Origin: Collinsella aerofaciens
Lineage (GTDB): Bacteria; Actinomycetota; Coriobacteriia; Coriobacteriales; Coriobacteriaceae
Direction: 5' to 3'
DNA: 40,763 nucleotides
Assembly: GCF_015557435.1 (NCBI RefSeq)
Contig: NZ_JADNOH010000066.1
Span: 1-40,763, forward strand
Below the pieces are notes generated by a model. It had not been told where the DNA came from. It made no database searches and saw only the letters and a list, made by a program, of their open reading frames with translations. Within the stretch, counting starts at the first letter, position 1. Every line of letters begins with the position of its first letter. Shown here in pieces: positions 9,981 through 16,915 of this stretch. The position numbers were made by a program, and so were the translations under genes.

Positions 9981-11333
9981 TTAGCTCTGAGCTCGCACGC
10001 GAGCGGCGCCGAGTTCGGTCAGATGGTATTTCTGGCCATGCTTGATGACCAAGCCGGCCTGCGCCAAGTCATTGAGCGTGCGTGACCAAGTGGGGGCCGA
10101 GTTTCCAAACGCCCTCGCCAGATCGGTAGCACCGCACGCTTGATTTTGCGCCAGATAGCCCAGCGCGGCGTTGCCGCGATCGCTTACGAACACGTCCGGT
10201 TGTGGCTGCGCATACTGATTTGCTGCATTAGGATACATCATTTGAGCTGCTGGTTGTTGAGAACTCTGCATCGGCGGCATTTGCTGTTGAAAACTTTGAG
10301 GCCACTGTTGGTAAGGCTGCGGAGTCATCTGCTGGGCCCAGGGGTTGTACTGCTGCTGCGGCATCTGCTGGTACGGCTGCTGATATCCCTGCTGGTACTG
10401 CTGCGGGAACTGCTGGCCATACCCCAGTGGCGGCATCTGCTGATATGGATATCCCTGTTGGTACGGCTGATAGCCCATTTGCTGGCCACCCGGTGCCCCC
10501 GTCGCCTGCTGCATTGCTGTTGCATCCTGATCCGCCAGCGGCATGGCCTCTGGCGCGTTTGGCGGCATCGACATCGATGCCGCCTGGGGCTCTTGTGTAG
10601 GAAGCATTCCGGGCTGCTGCATCTGTCCCACGGGGGGCTGCATCTGTTGCGTTGCCATGGGCTGCTGCGCAAAAGCTCCCGGCAGGGGATATGTGGGCTG
10701 CTCCGTCTCGGGCCGCACGGCAGCACCGCGTCCGCCGGCACGCTCTATTTCCTGCACGCGTTTAGGGTCCAGGCTTACCGTAACCACGGTGCCGTTGCCC
10801 ATGTTGTCCTCGATGGACACGGCCCCGCCGGCGTTTTCCAAATACTCCTGCACCATGGGAAACCCTGCTCCGGTTCCACGGATGTAGCGCTTCATCTTGC
10901 TGTTTGCGCTGGTAACGCCAAAGTCGAAAGCACGCTCCTTGTCGTCGATGCCGGGTCCTTGATCAGCGAAGCGGATGGTGTCTCCGCCGTCCAGAATCGA
11001 GATGATGGGCTCGGCAAAGTGCGCGTGGATAAAGTTTTCGACAATCTCGCGGATGACCATGAGCGAGATATGGCCACCTTGTTCTTTCATGCACTGGTAG
11101 ACGGTGTTGGTCGTCTCTTCCAAATACGTGCGGACATCTTGCGGATCAATGACGATCACACGCGGTGTCGACAGCATATCGTCATAGACGGCGATGCGCG
11201 CGGCGTACATGGCTTTTGGCGCCTGCGTGGTCGTCTGCTCGCCTTCCTCACGCTCTTCGCGCACGCCGGTGATGTGCTCGTTGTCGGGTGCCGGGTCTCC
11301 GGAATCGACCATGGTGTAAAAGTCGTCAGACAT
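9981..11333 (-). CDS. GHKL ATPase with Q/P/M-rich linker and winged-helix domain, function unknown
   Basis: I do not recognise a named family for this 450-residue protein. Residues about 75-190 form a GHKL (histidine-kinase/anti-sigma type) ATP-binding domain, with N-box REIVENFIHAHF, G1 box DQGPGI (124-129) and G2 region RGTGAGFPMV (152-161). No phospho-acceptor His box is seen. Residues about 210-380 are a low-complexity Gln/Pro/Met/Tyr linker with many YQQ and QQM units. Residues about 383-450 resemble a winged helix (GYLAQNQACGATDLARAF, then LAQAGLVIKHGQKYHLTELG). The gene lies between the origin-proximal DnaA-box cluster and dnaA, 15 bases before dnaA, so it is probably first in the dnaA operon. 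A role in origin or dnaA control is inference. The ribosome-binding site is weak. Confidence 0.85.
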   Translation of the reverse strand: MSDDFYTMVDSGDPAPDNEHITGVREEREEGEQTTTQAPKAMYAARIAVYDDMLSTPRVIVIDPQDVRTYLEETTNTVYQCMKEQGGHISLMVIREIVENFIHAHFAEPIISILDGGDTIRFADQGPGIDDKERAFDFGVTSANSKMKRYIRGTGAGFPMVQEYLENAGGAVSIEDNMGNGTVVTVSLDPKRVQEIERAGGRGAAVRPETEQPTYPLPGAFAQQPMATQQMQPPVGQMQQPGMLPTQEPQAASMSMPPNAPEAMPLADQDATAMQQATGAPGGQQMGYQPYQQGYPYQQMPPLGYGQQFPQQYQQGYQQPYQQMPQQQYNPWAQQMTPQPYQQWPQSFQQQMPPMQSSQQPAAQMMYPNAANQYAQPQPDVFVSDRGNAALGYLAQNQACGATDLARAFGNSAPTWSRTLNDLAQAGLVIKHGQKYHLTELGAARVRAQS

Positions 11334-11383
11334 GCCGCTCGCAATCTTTCAAAAGGTTTCGAACAAATAGTAGCTCACCGTGC

Positions 11384-11500
11384 AATGTTTCTCATCTTTC
11401 GACAACTTTTCAAAACCTGTTGAAAACTTTGGAAAACGGACGAAAAGTTCTCAACATTGCCAACATGACCTGTTGAAAACTCGATGAAATATCGTGAAAA
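11384..11500. other. DnaA-box-like cluster, origin-proximal half of oriC
   Basis: Within the gene-free divergent spacer, 9-mers related to the DnaA box lie at 11396-11404 (ctttcgaca), 11407-11415 (ttttcaaaa), 11418-11426 (tgttgaaaa), 11448-11456 (ttctcaaca) and 11471-11479 (tgttgaaaa). Those at 11407 and 11418 form an inverted pair. Genes diverge from here on both sides, and the neighbours dnaA operon and rpmH are the classical oriC neighbours. The dominant form TTTTCAACA differs from TTATCCACA at two positions. Confidence 0.65.
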
Positions 11501-11576
11501 GTTGCCATGCACCGCTAAATCGAGCTCGGCTTATGGGGGAACCGTGTGAACTGCGCAACCTTTTACCTTTGATTTC

Positions 11577-11606
11577 TTGACATTTGAACATTGATTTCCC
11601 TACAAT
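11577..11606 (+). promoter_or_regulatory. rpmH promoter
   Basis: A perfect -35 TTGACA (11577-11582), an 18-base spacer and TACAAT (11601-11606) face rpmH. The expected transcription start is near 11613, leaving a leader of about 65 bases before rpmH. Confidence 0.8.
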
Positions 11607-11678
11607 CTTCAAGCTCACGTGTCTATATCTGCGTCCGCGCCCCCGCGGACACTCGAAATGCAGCAGGAGGAACTTAAG

Positions 11679-11813
11679 ATGAAGCGTACGTATCAGCCTA
11701 ATAAGCGTAAGCGTGCCAAGACCCATGGCTTCCGTGCCCGTATGGCCACTAAGGGTGGTCGTGCCGTGCTCGCCCGTCGTCGCGCCAAGGGCCGCAAGCG
11801 TCTCACTGTCTAG
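11679..11813 (+). CDS. rpmH: 50S ribosomal protein L34
   Basis: L34 is a small basic protein of the large ribosomal subunit. The 44-residue product [20 protein letters not shown]... has the normal family length. The ATG at 11679 follows AGGAGG with an 8-base gap. An in-frame upstream start at 11619 would add 20 residues foreign to the family and is rejected. It begins the rpmH-rnpA-yidD-yidC-jag cluster driven by the strong promoter at 11577. Confidence 0.97.
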   Translation: MKRTYQPNKRKRAKTHGFRARMATKGGRAVLARRRAKGRKRLTV

Positions 11814-11833
11814 CAGCGATACACACATCTCGC

Positions 11834-12172
11834 ATGAAGACTATTAAGTCTCGGCAAGATTTCGAGCATGTGTTCAGTCAGGGGCGTCGTTTCAATCACC
11901 CTCTGATTCGAATGACCATATGTGAATCGGTTGGCGAAGGCGACTCCGGAAGGGTCGCCTTCGTTGGTGCTAAACGGCTCGGTTGTGCTGTCGTGCGCAA
12001 CCGTTCTAAGCGTGTGATGCGCGAGGCCGCCCGCAGCTGTGGATTTCCCGTTGCGGGTTATGACATCATCTTGTTCGCAACTCCCAAGACGAGGGTTTCT
12101 TCGCCTCAGGAGATGGACAATGCATTGCGTTCGCTTATGAAACGCGCCGGCGTTGCCGGGGAGGAGCGATGA
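11834..12172 (+). CDS. rnpA: Ribonuclease P protein component
   Basis: RnpA helps the catalytic RNase P RNA mature tRNA 5' ends. The protein is 112 residues and has the RNR signature (AVVRNRSKRVMREAAR). It lies 20 bases after rpmH with no clear Shine-Dalgarno, so it may depend on rpmH translation. Its stop overlaps the yidD start by four bases (ATGA). No RNase P RNA gene is seen in the window. Confidence 0.95.
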   Translation: MKTIKSRQDFEHVFSQGRRFNHPLIRMTICESVGEGDSGRVAFVGAKRLGCAVVRNRSKRVMREAARSCGFPVAGYDIILFATPKTRVSSPQEMDNALRSLMKRAGVAGEER

Positions 12173-12393
12173 GCAATCACGTTTTGCGACGTGTTGCCAT
12201 CGCTCCTATTCGCATATATCAACAGGTTATTTCGCCCTTATTGCCTGACGCCTGCATTTATTACCCAACGTGCTCGCAATACGCCGTCCAGGCGATTGAG
12301 AAGTACGGTGTTTTGAGAGGCTGCTGGCTTGCCGTGAGGCGCATCGCTCGCTGCAATCCCCTGCACGTCGGCGGTTATGACCCTGTGCCCTAG
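12169..12393 (+). CDS. yidD: Membrane protein insertion efficiency factor YidD
   Basis: This small amphipathic protein is thought to assist YidC-dependent membrane insertion. The 74 residues include the family motif YYPTCSQYA...AIEKYGVLRG and the end RIARCNPLHVGGYDPVP. It overlaps rnpA by four bases and precedes yidC by 29 bases, the conserved order. Confidence 0.95.
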   Translation: MSNHVLRRVAIAPIRIYQQVISPLLPDACIYYPTCSQYAVQAIEKYGVLRGCWLAVRRIARCNPLHVGGYDPVP

Positions 12394-12422
12394 CGGGCAC
12401 TCGCTATCGGAGGAAAACTTAC

Positions 12423-13193
12423 ATGTGGGATTGGATCGTTAACATCCTTTTCGAGCTGCTCAAGCTCATCCAGACCTTTGCGGTCGACTGGGGCCTGTCC
12501 ATCATCATCCTGGTGGTCATCATCCGTCTGCTACTGACGCCGCTTATGCTCAAGTCGACTAAGTCGACGGCACGCATGCAGGTGCTGCAGCCCAAGATGC
12601 TCGAGATCCAGGAGCGCTATGCCGACGATCCCCAGCGTCAGGCCGAGGAAATGCAGAAGTTCTACAGCGAGAACAAGTTCAACCCGATGGCTGGTTGTCT
12701 GCCGCTGTTGATTCAGATGCCTGTCCTGTTCGCCCTATTTACGCTGCTGCGTAACCTGCCGGACTACTTTAACGACGGCGCGTTCTCGTTCTTTAATATT
12801 CTGCCCGACCTGACCACCACGCCGAGTGCCTCCTTTGCCGATGGCTTTATGGTCGCGCTGCCTGCGCTGGTCTGCCTGATCCTGTTCGCTGTCCTGACCC
12901 TGATTCCGCAGCTCTATATGTCGCGCAACCAGACCGGCCAGCAGGCTCAGAGCATGCGTATGATGGCCGTTGTCATGACGGTCATGATGCTTTGGATGGG
13001 CTGGAGCCTTCCCGTTGGTGTTCTGCTGTACTACGACGTCTCGTCTGCTTGGCAGGTTATCCAGCAGATTTTTGTGACGCAGAAGGTCATCGACAAGGCG
13101 AAGGCCGATGAGGAGGAGCGCCTTAAGAACGCGCCGCTGCAGGTTGAGGTCACTCGTCGCGAGAAGAAGCCGCGCCCGCACAAGAAGAAGTAG
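12423..13193 (+). CDS. yidC: Membrane protein insertase YidC (Oxa1 family)
   Basis: YidC inserts and folds membrane proteins alone or with SecYEG. The 256-residue protein is the short Gram-positive type without the large periplasmic domain. It has the conserved groove Arg (R35, in VIIRLLLTPLMLKSTKS), the cytoplasmic helical hairpin LQPKMLEIQERYADDPQRQ, then NPMAGCLPLLIQMP and further membrane segments, and a basic tail. A GGAGG precedes the ATG. No lipobox is seen. It is followed by jag, a common partner in RNA-level control. Confidence 0.96.
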   Translation: MWDWIVNILFELLKLIQTFAVDWGLSIIILVVIIRLLLTPLMLKSTKSTARMQVLQPKMLEIQERYADDPQRQAEEMQKFYSENKFNPMAGCLPLLIQMPVLFALFTLLRNLPDYFNDGAFSFFNILPDLTTTPSASFADGFMVALPALVCLILFAVLTLIPQLYMSRNQTGQQAQSMRMMAVVMTVMMLWMGWSLPVGVLLYYDVSSAWQVIQQIFVTQKVIDKAKADEEERLKNAPLQVEVTRREKKPRPHKKK

Positions 13194-13209
13194 CGGGATA
13201 TCAATCTTA

Positions 13210-13223
13210 TTTAGGTACCTAAC
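13210..13223. repeat. Palindromic 14-mer, copy 1
   Basis: The sequence tttaggtacctaac, with a perfect 12-bp palindromic core, lies in the yidC-jag gap. An identical copy lies at 16716-16729. The pair flanks jag and the low-GC rsmG-parAB block. Function unknown. Confidence 0.5.
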
Positions 13224-13237
13224 TTTTGGAGTACGTT

Positions 13238-13807
13238 ATGTCTGAAGAGATCATCGAGGATATGCTTGAGGAGGTTGCCCCGCAGGTCGCGGGCGATTAT
13301 CCCGAGATTGCACAGCGCTACAAGGCCGGTGAAGAGCTGACCGACGAGGAGCTCGACACCATTGCCGATGTCGCGATTTCCATCCTGCGTTCCATCCTTT
13401 CGCACTTCGATGCCGCCAACTCTCCTATCGATGAGTATGAGGGCGACGAGGGTGAGCTGATTCTGGATGTAACGGCTCCCGACCTTGCTGTTCTCATTGG
13501 CCGTCATGGTCGCACCCTTGATGCCCTTCAGGTTATGTTCTCGCTTCTGGTGAGCCGTAAGCTTGGCTTTAGGTACCCGGTTGTGGTGGACATTGAGGGG
13601 TACAAGAGCCGCCGCCAGGATAAGGTTGCCTCCATGGCTCAGTCGGCTGCCGAGCGTGCTATCCGCACTCACAAGAGTATTTCGCTTCCGCCCATGAATG
13701 CCTATGAGCGCCGACTGGTTCATATCGCACTTCGTGGCAATGATGCAGTCGATACCCATTCCGAGGGTTCTGACCCAGATCGTCACGTAGTGATTGTTGC
13801 TCGATAA
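13238..13807 (+). CDS. jag: Jag/KhpB-type KH-R3H RNA-binding protein
   Basis: Jag (KhpB) proteins bind RNA and, in Gram-positives, influence cell division and envelope synthesis. The 189-residue protein has an acidic N-terminus, a KH domain (DLAVLIGRHGRTLDALQVMFSLLVSRK) and an R3H domain (ERRLVHIALRGNDAVDTHSEGSDPDRHVVIV). The Jag-N domain of Firmicute proteins is absent. The ATG at 13238 is served by TTTGGAG; an in-frame TTG at 13226 lies inside that site and is rejected. A strong terminator follows. Confidence 0.93.
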   Translation: MSEEIIEDMLEEVAPQVAGDYPEIAQRYKAGEELTDEELDTIADVAISILRSILSHFDAANSPIDEYEGDEGELILDVTAPDLAVLIGRHGRTLDALQVMFSLLVSRKLGFRYPVVVDIEGYKSRRQDKVASMAQSAAERAIRTHKSISLPPMNAYERRLVHIALRGNDAVDTHSEGSDPDRHVVIVAR

Positions 13808-13825
13808 TCTACTCGAGCTTATGCT

Positions 13826-13857
13826 AAGGGGACGTGGTTTCCACGTCCCCTTTTTTT
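13826..13857 (+). terminator. Terminator after jag
   Basis: A 12-bp stem (13826-13837 with 13841-13852) has a 3-base loop and ends in a T-run. It closes the rpmH-jag unit, so rsmG needs a separate promoter or read-through. Confidence 0.88.
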
Positions 13858-13903
13858 GTCAAAAGTTCTCGATACACTGATTTTTGTCAGAAAGGAGCTT
13901 CTG

Positions 13904-14641
13904 TTGTTTGTGCTTACTGATCAGCAGGCTGACCAGATGTTGAGCCGACTTAGTTCATATTGCAAGGAGTATTCCTTGAAAGTCACAGATCGTGATTTAA
14001 AGGAATGTATCAAGCATCTAGATTTGGTTCTTGAAACTAATAAGACTACTAACCTGACGCGCATTTTAAATGTTGATGATGCAGCCGTCCTCCATATCCT
14101 AGACTCGCTTGTCTTACTCCCTTATATCAATAAGGCTCCAGAGGGAGCTTTGCTTGATATGGGAACGGGAGCTGGTTTTCCTGGCATCCCGCTGACTATT
14201 GCGAGTCATCGCAAGGCAACATATATTGACTCGGTTGGAAAGAAAGTTGATGCCGTTAATTCGTTCATTACTGCTCTGGGGCTTAAACATACTCATGCAG
14301 TTCATGATCGACTTGAGGAGTACGCTCGTTCTCACAAGAAACAGTATTCTGTTGTTACCGCTCGTGCTCTCGCTCCTCTGCCCGTTCTAGTCGAATATGC
14401 TGCCCCTTTTCTCAAAGATGGAGGACTCTTTGTCATCACAAAGGGAAGTCCTTCTGATGAGGAATTGAATTCCGGAATGTCAGCTGCAAAGATTTGCGGC
14501 TTCTCTACGCTACTGACTGATGCAATTGACTTGCCTGATGGTCTTGGACATCGCGAATTTATCGTTCTTAAGAAGACTCATACGGCTTCAATTGCTTTAC
14601 CTCGTGCAAATGGCATGGCAAAGAAGAATCCGCTTGCCTAG
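13904..14641 (+). CDS. rsmG: 16S rRNA (guanine-N7)-methyltransferase RsmG
   Basis: RsmG (GidB) methylates G527 of 16S rRNA (E. coli numbering) using SAM. The protein has the SAM-binding motif LLDMGTGAGFPGIPL, then VTARALAPLPVL and ITKG. The likely start is TTG at 13904, six bases after AAAGGAG, giving 245 residues. GTG at 13910 is an alternative, and an in-frame start at 13856 would fall inside the terminator. Codons are clearly richer in A/T than in yidC or dnaA (sample lines at 14041 and 14221 are 43% and 40% GC). It lies directly before parS-parAB, a common arrangement. Confidence 0.95.
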   Translation: MFVLTDQQADQMLSRLSSYCKEYSLKVTDRDLKECIKHLDLVLETNKTTNLTRILNVDDAAVLHILDSLVLLPYINKAPEGALLDMGTGAGFPGIPLTIASHRKATYIDSVGKKVDAVNSFITALGLKHTHAVHDRLEEYARSHKKQYSVVTARALAPLPVLVEYAAPFLKDGGLFVITKGSPSDEELNSGMSAAKICGFSTLLTDAIDLPDGLGHREFIVLKKTHTASIALPRANGMAKKNPLA

Positions 14642-14642
14642 A

Positions 14643-14658
14643 TGTTTCACGTGAAACA
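14643..14658. promoter_or_regulatory. parS site 1
   Basis: Perfect match to the 16-bp parS consensus TGTTTCACGTGAAACA, two bases after the rsmG stop. ParB nucleates here to organise and segregate the origin region. Confidence 0.95.
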
Positions 14659-14673
14659 TAATGGTTAGTATCG

Positions 14674-14705
14674 ACTCGAGATGTTTCACGTGAAACATCT
14701 CGAGT
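14674..14705. promoter_or_regulatory. parS site 2 inside a 32-bp perfect palindrome
   Basis: The consensus 16-mer (14682-14697) is extended by eight further self-complementary bases on each side, including CTCGAG arms, making a perfect 32-bp palindrome. The three parS sites are 39 and 41 bp apart, roughly four helical turns. Confidence 0.93.
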
Positions 14706-14722
14706 TTGATATCGAATCGGAA

Positions 14723-14738
14723 TGTTTCACGTGAAACA
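14723..14738. promoter_or_regulatory. parS site 3
   Basis: Perfect match to the 16-bp parS consensus, 39 bases before the parA start. The parA promoter must lie in or next to this cluster, so ParB binding may also control parAB. Confidence 0.95.
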
Positions 14739-14777
14739 TCCTCCGTTTAACAGCATTAATACACACCAGGAGGGACC

Positions 14778-15578
14778 GTGGGATTTCGCGACGTTAAGCG
14801 TTCTAAGAGCGCAAAAGACACGCGTATCATTGCAATCATCAACCAAAAAGGCGGCGTTGGTAAGTCGACGACGGCTGTAAATCTCGCTGCAGCACTTGGT
14901 GAGCAAGGTCGAAAGACACTCATTGTCGATTTTGACCCACAAGGTAACAGCACCAGTGGTTTTGGAATCGAAAAAGAGGATCTTGATCACTGTATTTATG
15001 ATGCATTGTTGAATGATGTACCTGCAGAATCGCTCGTTCTTGATACGAACTGCAAAAAGGTATTCGTAATTCCCGCAACAATTCAGCTTGCAGGTGCAGA
15101 AATTGAGCTTGTGAGTGCGATTGCGCGCGAAACACGTCTAAAAGATCTACTTGAGCCGATTCAGGATGAGTTTGACTTCATCTTCATTGACTGCCCGCCT
15201 TCGCTTGGACTTCTAACTATCAACGCTTTGACGGCTGCAGATAGCGTTTTGATTCCAATTCAGTGTGAGTACTACGCGCTTGAGGGTGTTACGAAGCTAC
15301 TTGAGTCGATGAAGATGGTTAAATCGCGCTTGAATAAGGGCCTTGATACGTATGGCGTGCTTATGACGATGTACGACTCGCGTACTTCTCTGTCAAATCA
15401 GGTAGTTGAAGAGGTTCAGTCATACTTTGGTGACAAAGCGTTTAAGACTTTGATTCCGCGTACGGTAAAAATCTCCGAAGCACCTTCTTTCGGTGAGCCC
15501 GTAATTACCTATGCACCTCAAAATAAGGGTGCAAAAGCATATATGAACCTTGCAAAAGAGGTGATTAAGCGTGCCTAG
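14778..15578 (+). CDS. parA: Chromosome partitioning ATPase ParA (Soj)
   Basis: ParA is a Walker-type ATPase that binds DNA nonspecifically and moves ParB-parS complexes apart. The 266-residue protein has the deviant Walker A KGGVGKST (24-31), the IVDFDPQGNSTSG region, the FIDCPPSLG Walker B region and the C-terminal RTVKISEAPSFG motif. The GTG start follows AGGAGGG. Its end overlaps parB by eight bases. It shares the low-GC composition of rsmG and parB (sample line at 15061, 45% GC). Confidence 0.97.
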   Translation: MGFRDVKRSKSAKDTRIIAIINQKGGVGKSTTAVNLAAALGEQGRKTLIVDFDPQGNSTSGFGIEKEDLDHCIYDALLNDVPAESLVLDTNCKKVFVIPATIQLAGAEIELVSAIARETRLKDLLEPIQDEFDFIFIDCPPSLGLLTINALTAADSVLIPIQCEYYALEGVTKLLESMKMVKSRLNKGLDTYGVLMTMYDSRTSLSNQVVEEVQSYFGDKAFKTLIPRTVKISEAPSFGEPVITYAPQNKGAKAYMNLAKEVIKRA

Positions 15579-16476
15579 TGCAAAAAAACGTGGTGGATTG
15601 GGCCGTGGACTCAACGCACTTGTGTCTGAGGCTGAGTATGAGACTGGTGGTTCTGCGACTTCCGCTTCAAATTCAGCAGCAGAAACCAAACTTGCGATTG
15701 AGGATATCGTTCCAAACCCGAATCAGCCTCGTATCCACTTCAATGAAACTGAACTCCGTGAGTTAAGTGAATCAATTCAGGAGCACGGTGTTCTGCAGCC
15801 GCTTTTGGTTCGCAAGCATGGTAACGGTTATGAGATCATAGCCGGTGAACGCCGTTATCAGGCATCGAAACTCGCGGGCCTCGAAGAACTGCCTGTCATC
15901 ATTAAGGATGTTAATGATGAAGAGATGCTTGCCCTGGCGCTAATCGAGAATCTTCAACGTTCCGATTTGAATCCTGTCGAAGAGGCAAAGGGCTATCGAC
16001 AACTTATCGATGCAAGTGGCATGACACAGGAGGCCTTGTCTAAGGCTGTCAGTAAATCGCGCTCAGCGATCACTAATTCCCTCCGTCTTCTAGACCTTCC
16101 TGATGTTGTTCAGCGGATGATTTTTGAAGGAAAACTTACTGCTGGGCATGCAAGGGCGATTTTGGCTGTTCCCTACGAAGATGCTCGAATCAGGCTTGCT
16201 GAGAAGGTAGTCGCTGAAGGACTTTCGGTGCGTGCGACAGAAAATCTTGCTCCATTGTTTTCTGCCGGAGAGACGCCGAAGACACCCAGACCCGCAACAC
16301 CTCAGTCGTTTAAGAAGGCTGCTCGCGTTCTTCGTCAGGTATTCAATACCAACGTGCGAGTGAAGAGCTCTCGCGGTAAGAATAAGATTGAAATTGAGTT
16401 CAAGGACGAAGAAGAGCTCTCCCGTATTCTTGGCGAAATGATTCAATTTGGTCAGGGGGATCAGGATGAGGAATAA
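15571..16476 (+). CDS. parB: Chromosome partitioning protein ParB (Spo0J)
   Basis: ParB is a CTP-dependent DNA clamp loaded at parS. The 301-residue protein has a basic N-terminal KKRGGLGRGLNAL motif typical of ParA-interacting ends, the CTP-binding GERRYQA motif, the ALIENLQRSDLNPVEEA motif, a helix-turn-helix, and a C-terminal dimerisation domain. GTG at 15571 overlaps parA. The stop overlaps the next gene by 11 bases, indicating a three-gene unit. Confidence 0.97.
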   Translation: MPSAKKRGGLGRGLNALVSEAEYETGGSATSASNSAAETKLAIEDIVPNPNQPRIHFNETELRELSESIQEHGVLQPLLVRKHGNGYEIIAGERRYQASKLAGLEELPVIIKDVNDEEMLALALIENLQRSDLNPVEEAKGYRQLIDASGMTQEALSKAVSKSRSAITNSLRLLDLPDVVQRMIFEGKLTAGHARAILAVPYEDARIRLAEKVVAEGLSVRATENLAPLFSAGETPKTPRPATPQSFKKAARVLRQVFNTNVRVKSSRGKNKIEIEFKDEEELSRILGEMIQFGQGDQDEE

Positions 16477-16720
16477 GTTTCTCACAGCCATTGCTTTGGT
16501 AACTACCGTCGCCGCTGGTGCCTTTGCCGGATATAAGATCGCGACAGACGATGAATTGCGAGGTCGACTGCTTCGCGGAGCTCGGGATATTGTCGACACA
16601 TCAAGGAAGAAAATGGATGTGATGACAGAAGATGTCGCAATGCGCACTGCTCAGGTAACTAAGAATCCCAAGATTAACCAAGATTGGGTTAATCACCAGT
16701 GGGAGAATGCTGGCTTTTAG
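16466..16720 (+). CDS. Small membrane-anchored YtxH-like protein coupled to parB
   Basis: No named function. The 84-residue protein starts at ATG 16466, inside the end of parB, with AGGGGG upstream; an in-frame TTG at 16448 lacks this spacing. One hydrophobic segment (about residues 5-25, FLTAIALVTTVAAGAFAGYKIA) is followed by a charged helical region and a conserved-looking tail WVNHQWENAGF. This pattern resembles YtxH-type small membrane proteins. The 11-base overlap with parB implies co-translation, so it may link the partition complex to the membrane; that is inference. A terminator follows. Confidence 0.75.
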   Translation: MRNKFLTAIALVTTVAAGAFAGYKIATDDELRGRLLRGARDIVDTSRKKMDVMTEDVAMRTAQVTKNPKINQDWVNHQWENAGF

Positions 16721-16729
16721 GTACCTAAC
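16716..16729. repeat. Palindromic 14-mer, copy 2
   Basis: Identical to 13210-13223. It overlaps the stop codon of the YtxH-like gene. See the finding on the low-GC block. Confidence 0.5.
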
Positions 16730-16746
16730 AATTATCAGCCTTTTCT

Positions 16747-16787
16747 AAAGGGGTCCTTGTCTGGCATATGAGACAAGGACCCTTTAT
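16747..16787 (+). terminator. Terminator after the parAB unit
   Basis: A long stem (about 16747-16762 with 16771-16785) around an 8-base loop is followed by a T-rich stretch. It ends the rsmG/parA/parB/YtxH-like unit. Confidence 0.85.
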
Positions 16788-16843
16788 TTTGGTTGAAAAA
16801 CCGTTATCGAAAGTTGTTTTCAATATAATGACAAATAAATGAA

Positions 16844-16877
16844 ACAGCCCCGGTTGCATTATCGCAACCGGGGCTGT
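16844..16877 (-). terminator. Terminator for rlmN
   Basis: A perfect 14-bp GC-rich stem (16844-16857 with 16864-16877) has a 6-base loop. On the minus strand it runs into a T-rich stretch (TTTCATTTATTTG). It lies 38 bases beyond the rlmN stop. Confidence 0.75.
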
Positions 16878-16881
16878 TCTA

Positions 16882-16897
16882 TGTTTCACATGAAACG
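16882..16897. promoter_or_regulatory. parS-like site downstream of rlmN
   Basis: This 16-mer matches the parS consensus at 14 of 16 positions, with one central and one terminal change. It lies between the rlmN stop and its terminator. Confidence 0.45.
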
Positions 16898-16915
16898 TTA
16901 TAGGGTGAGACTCCC

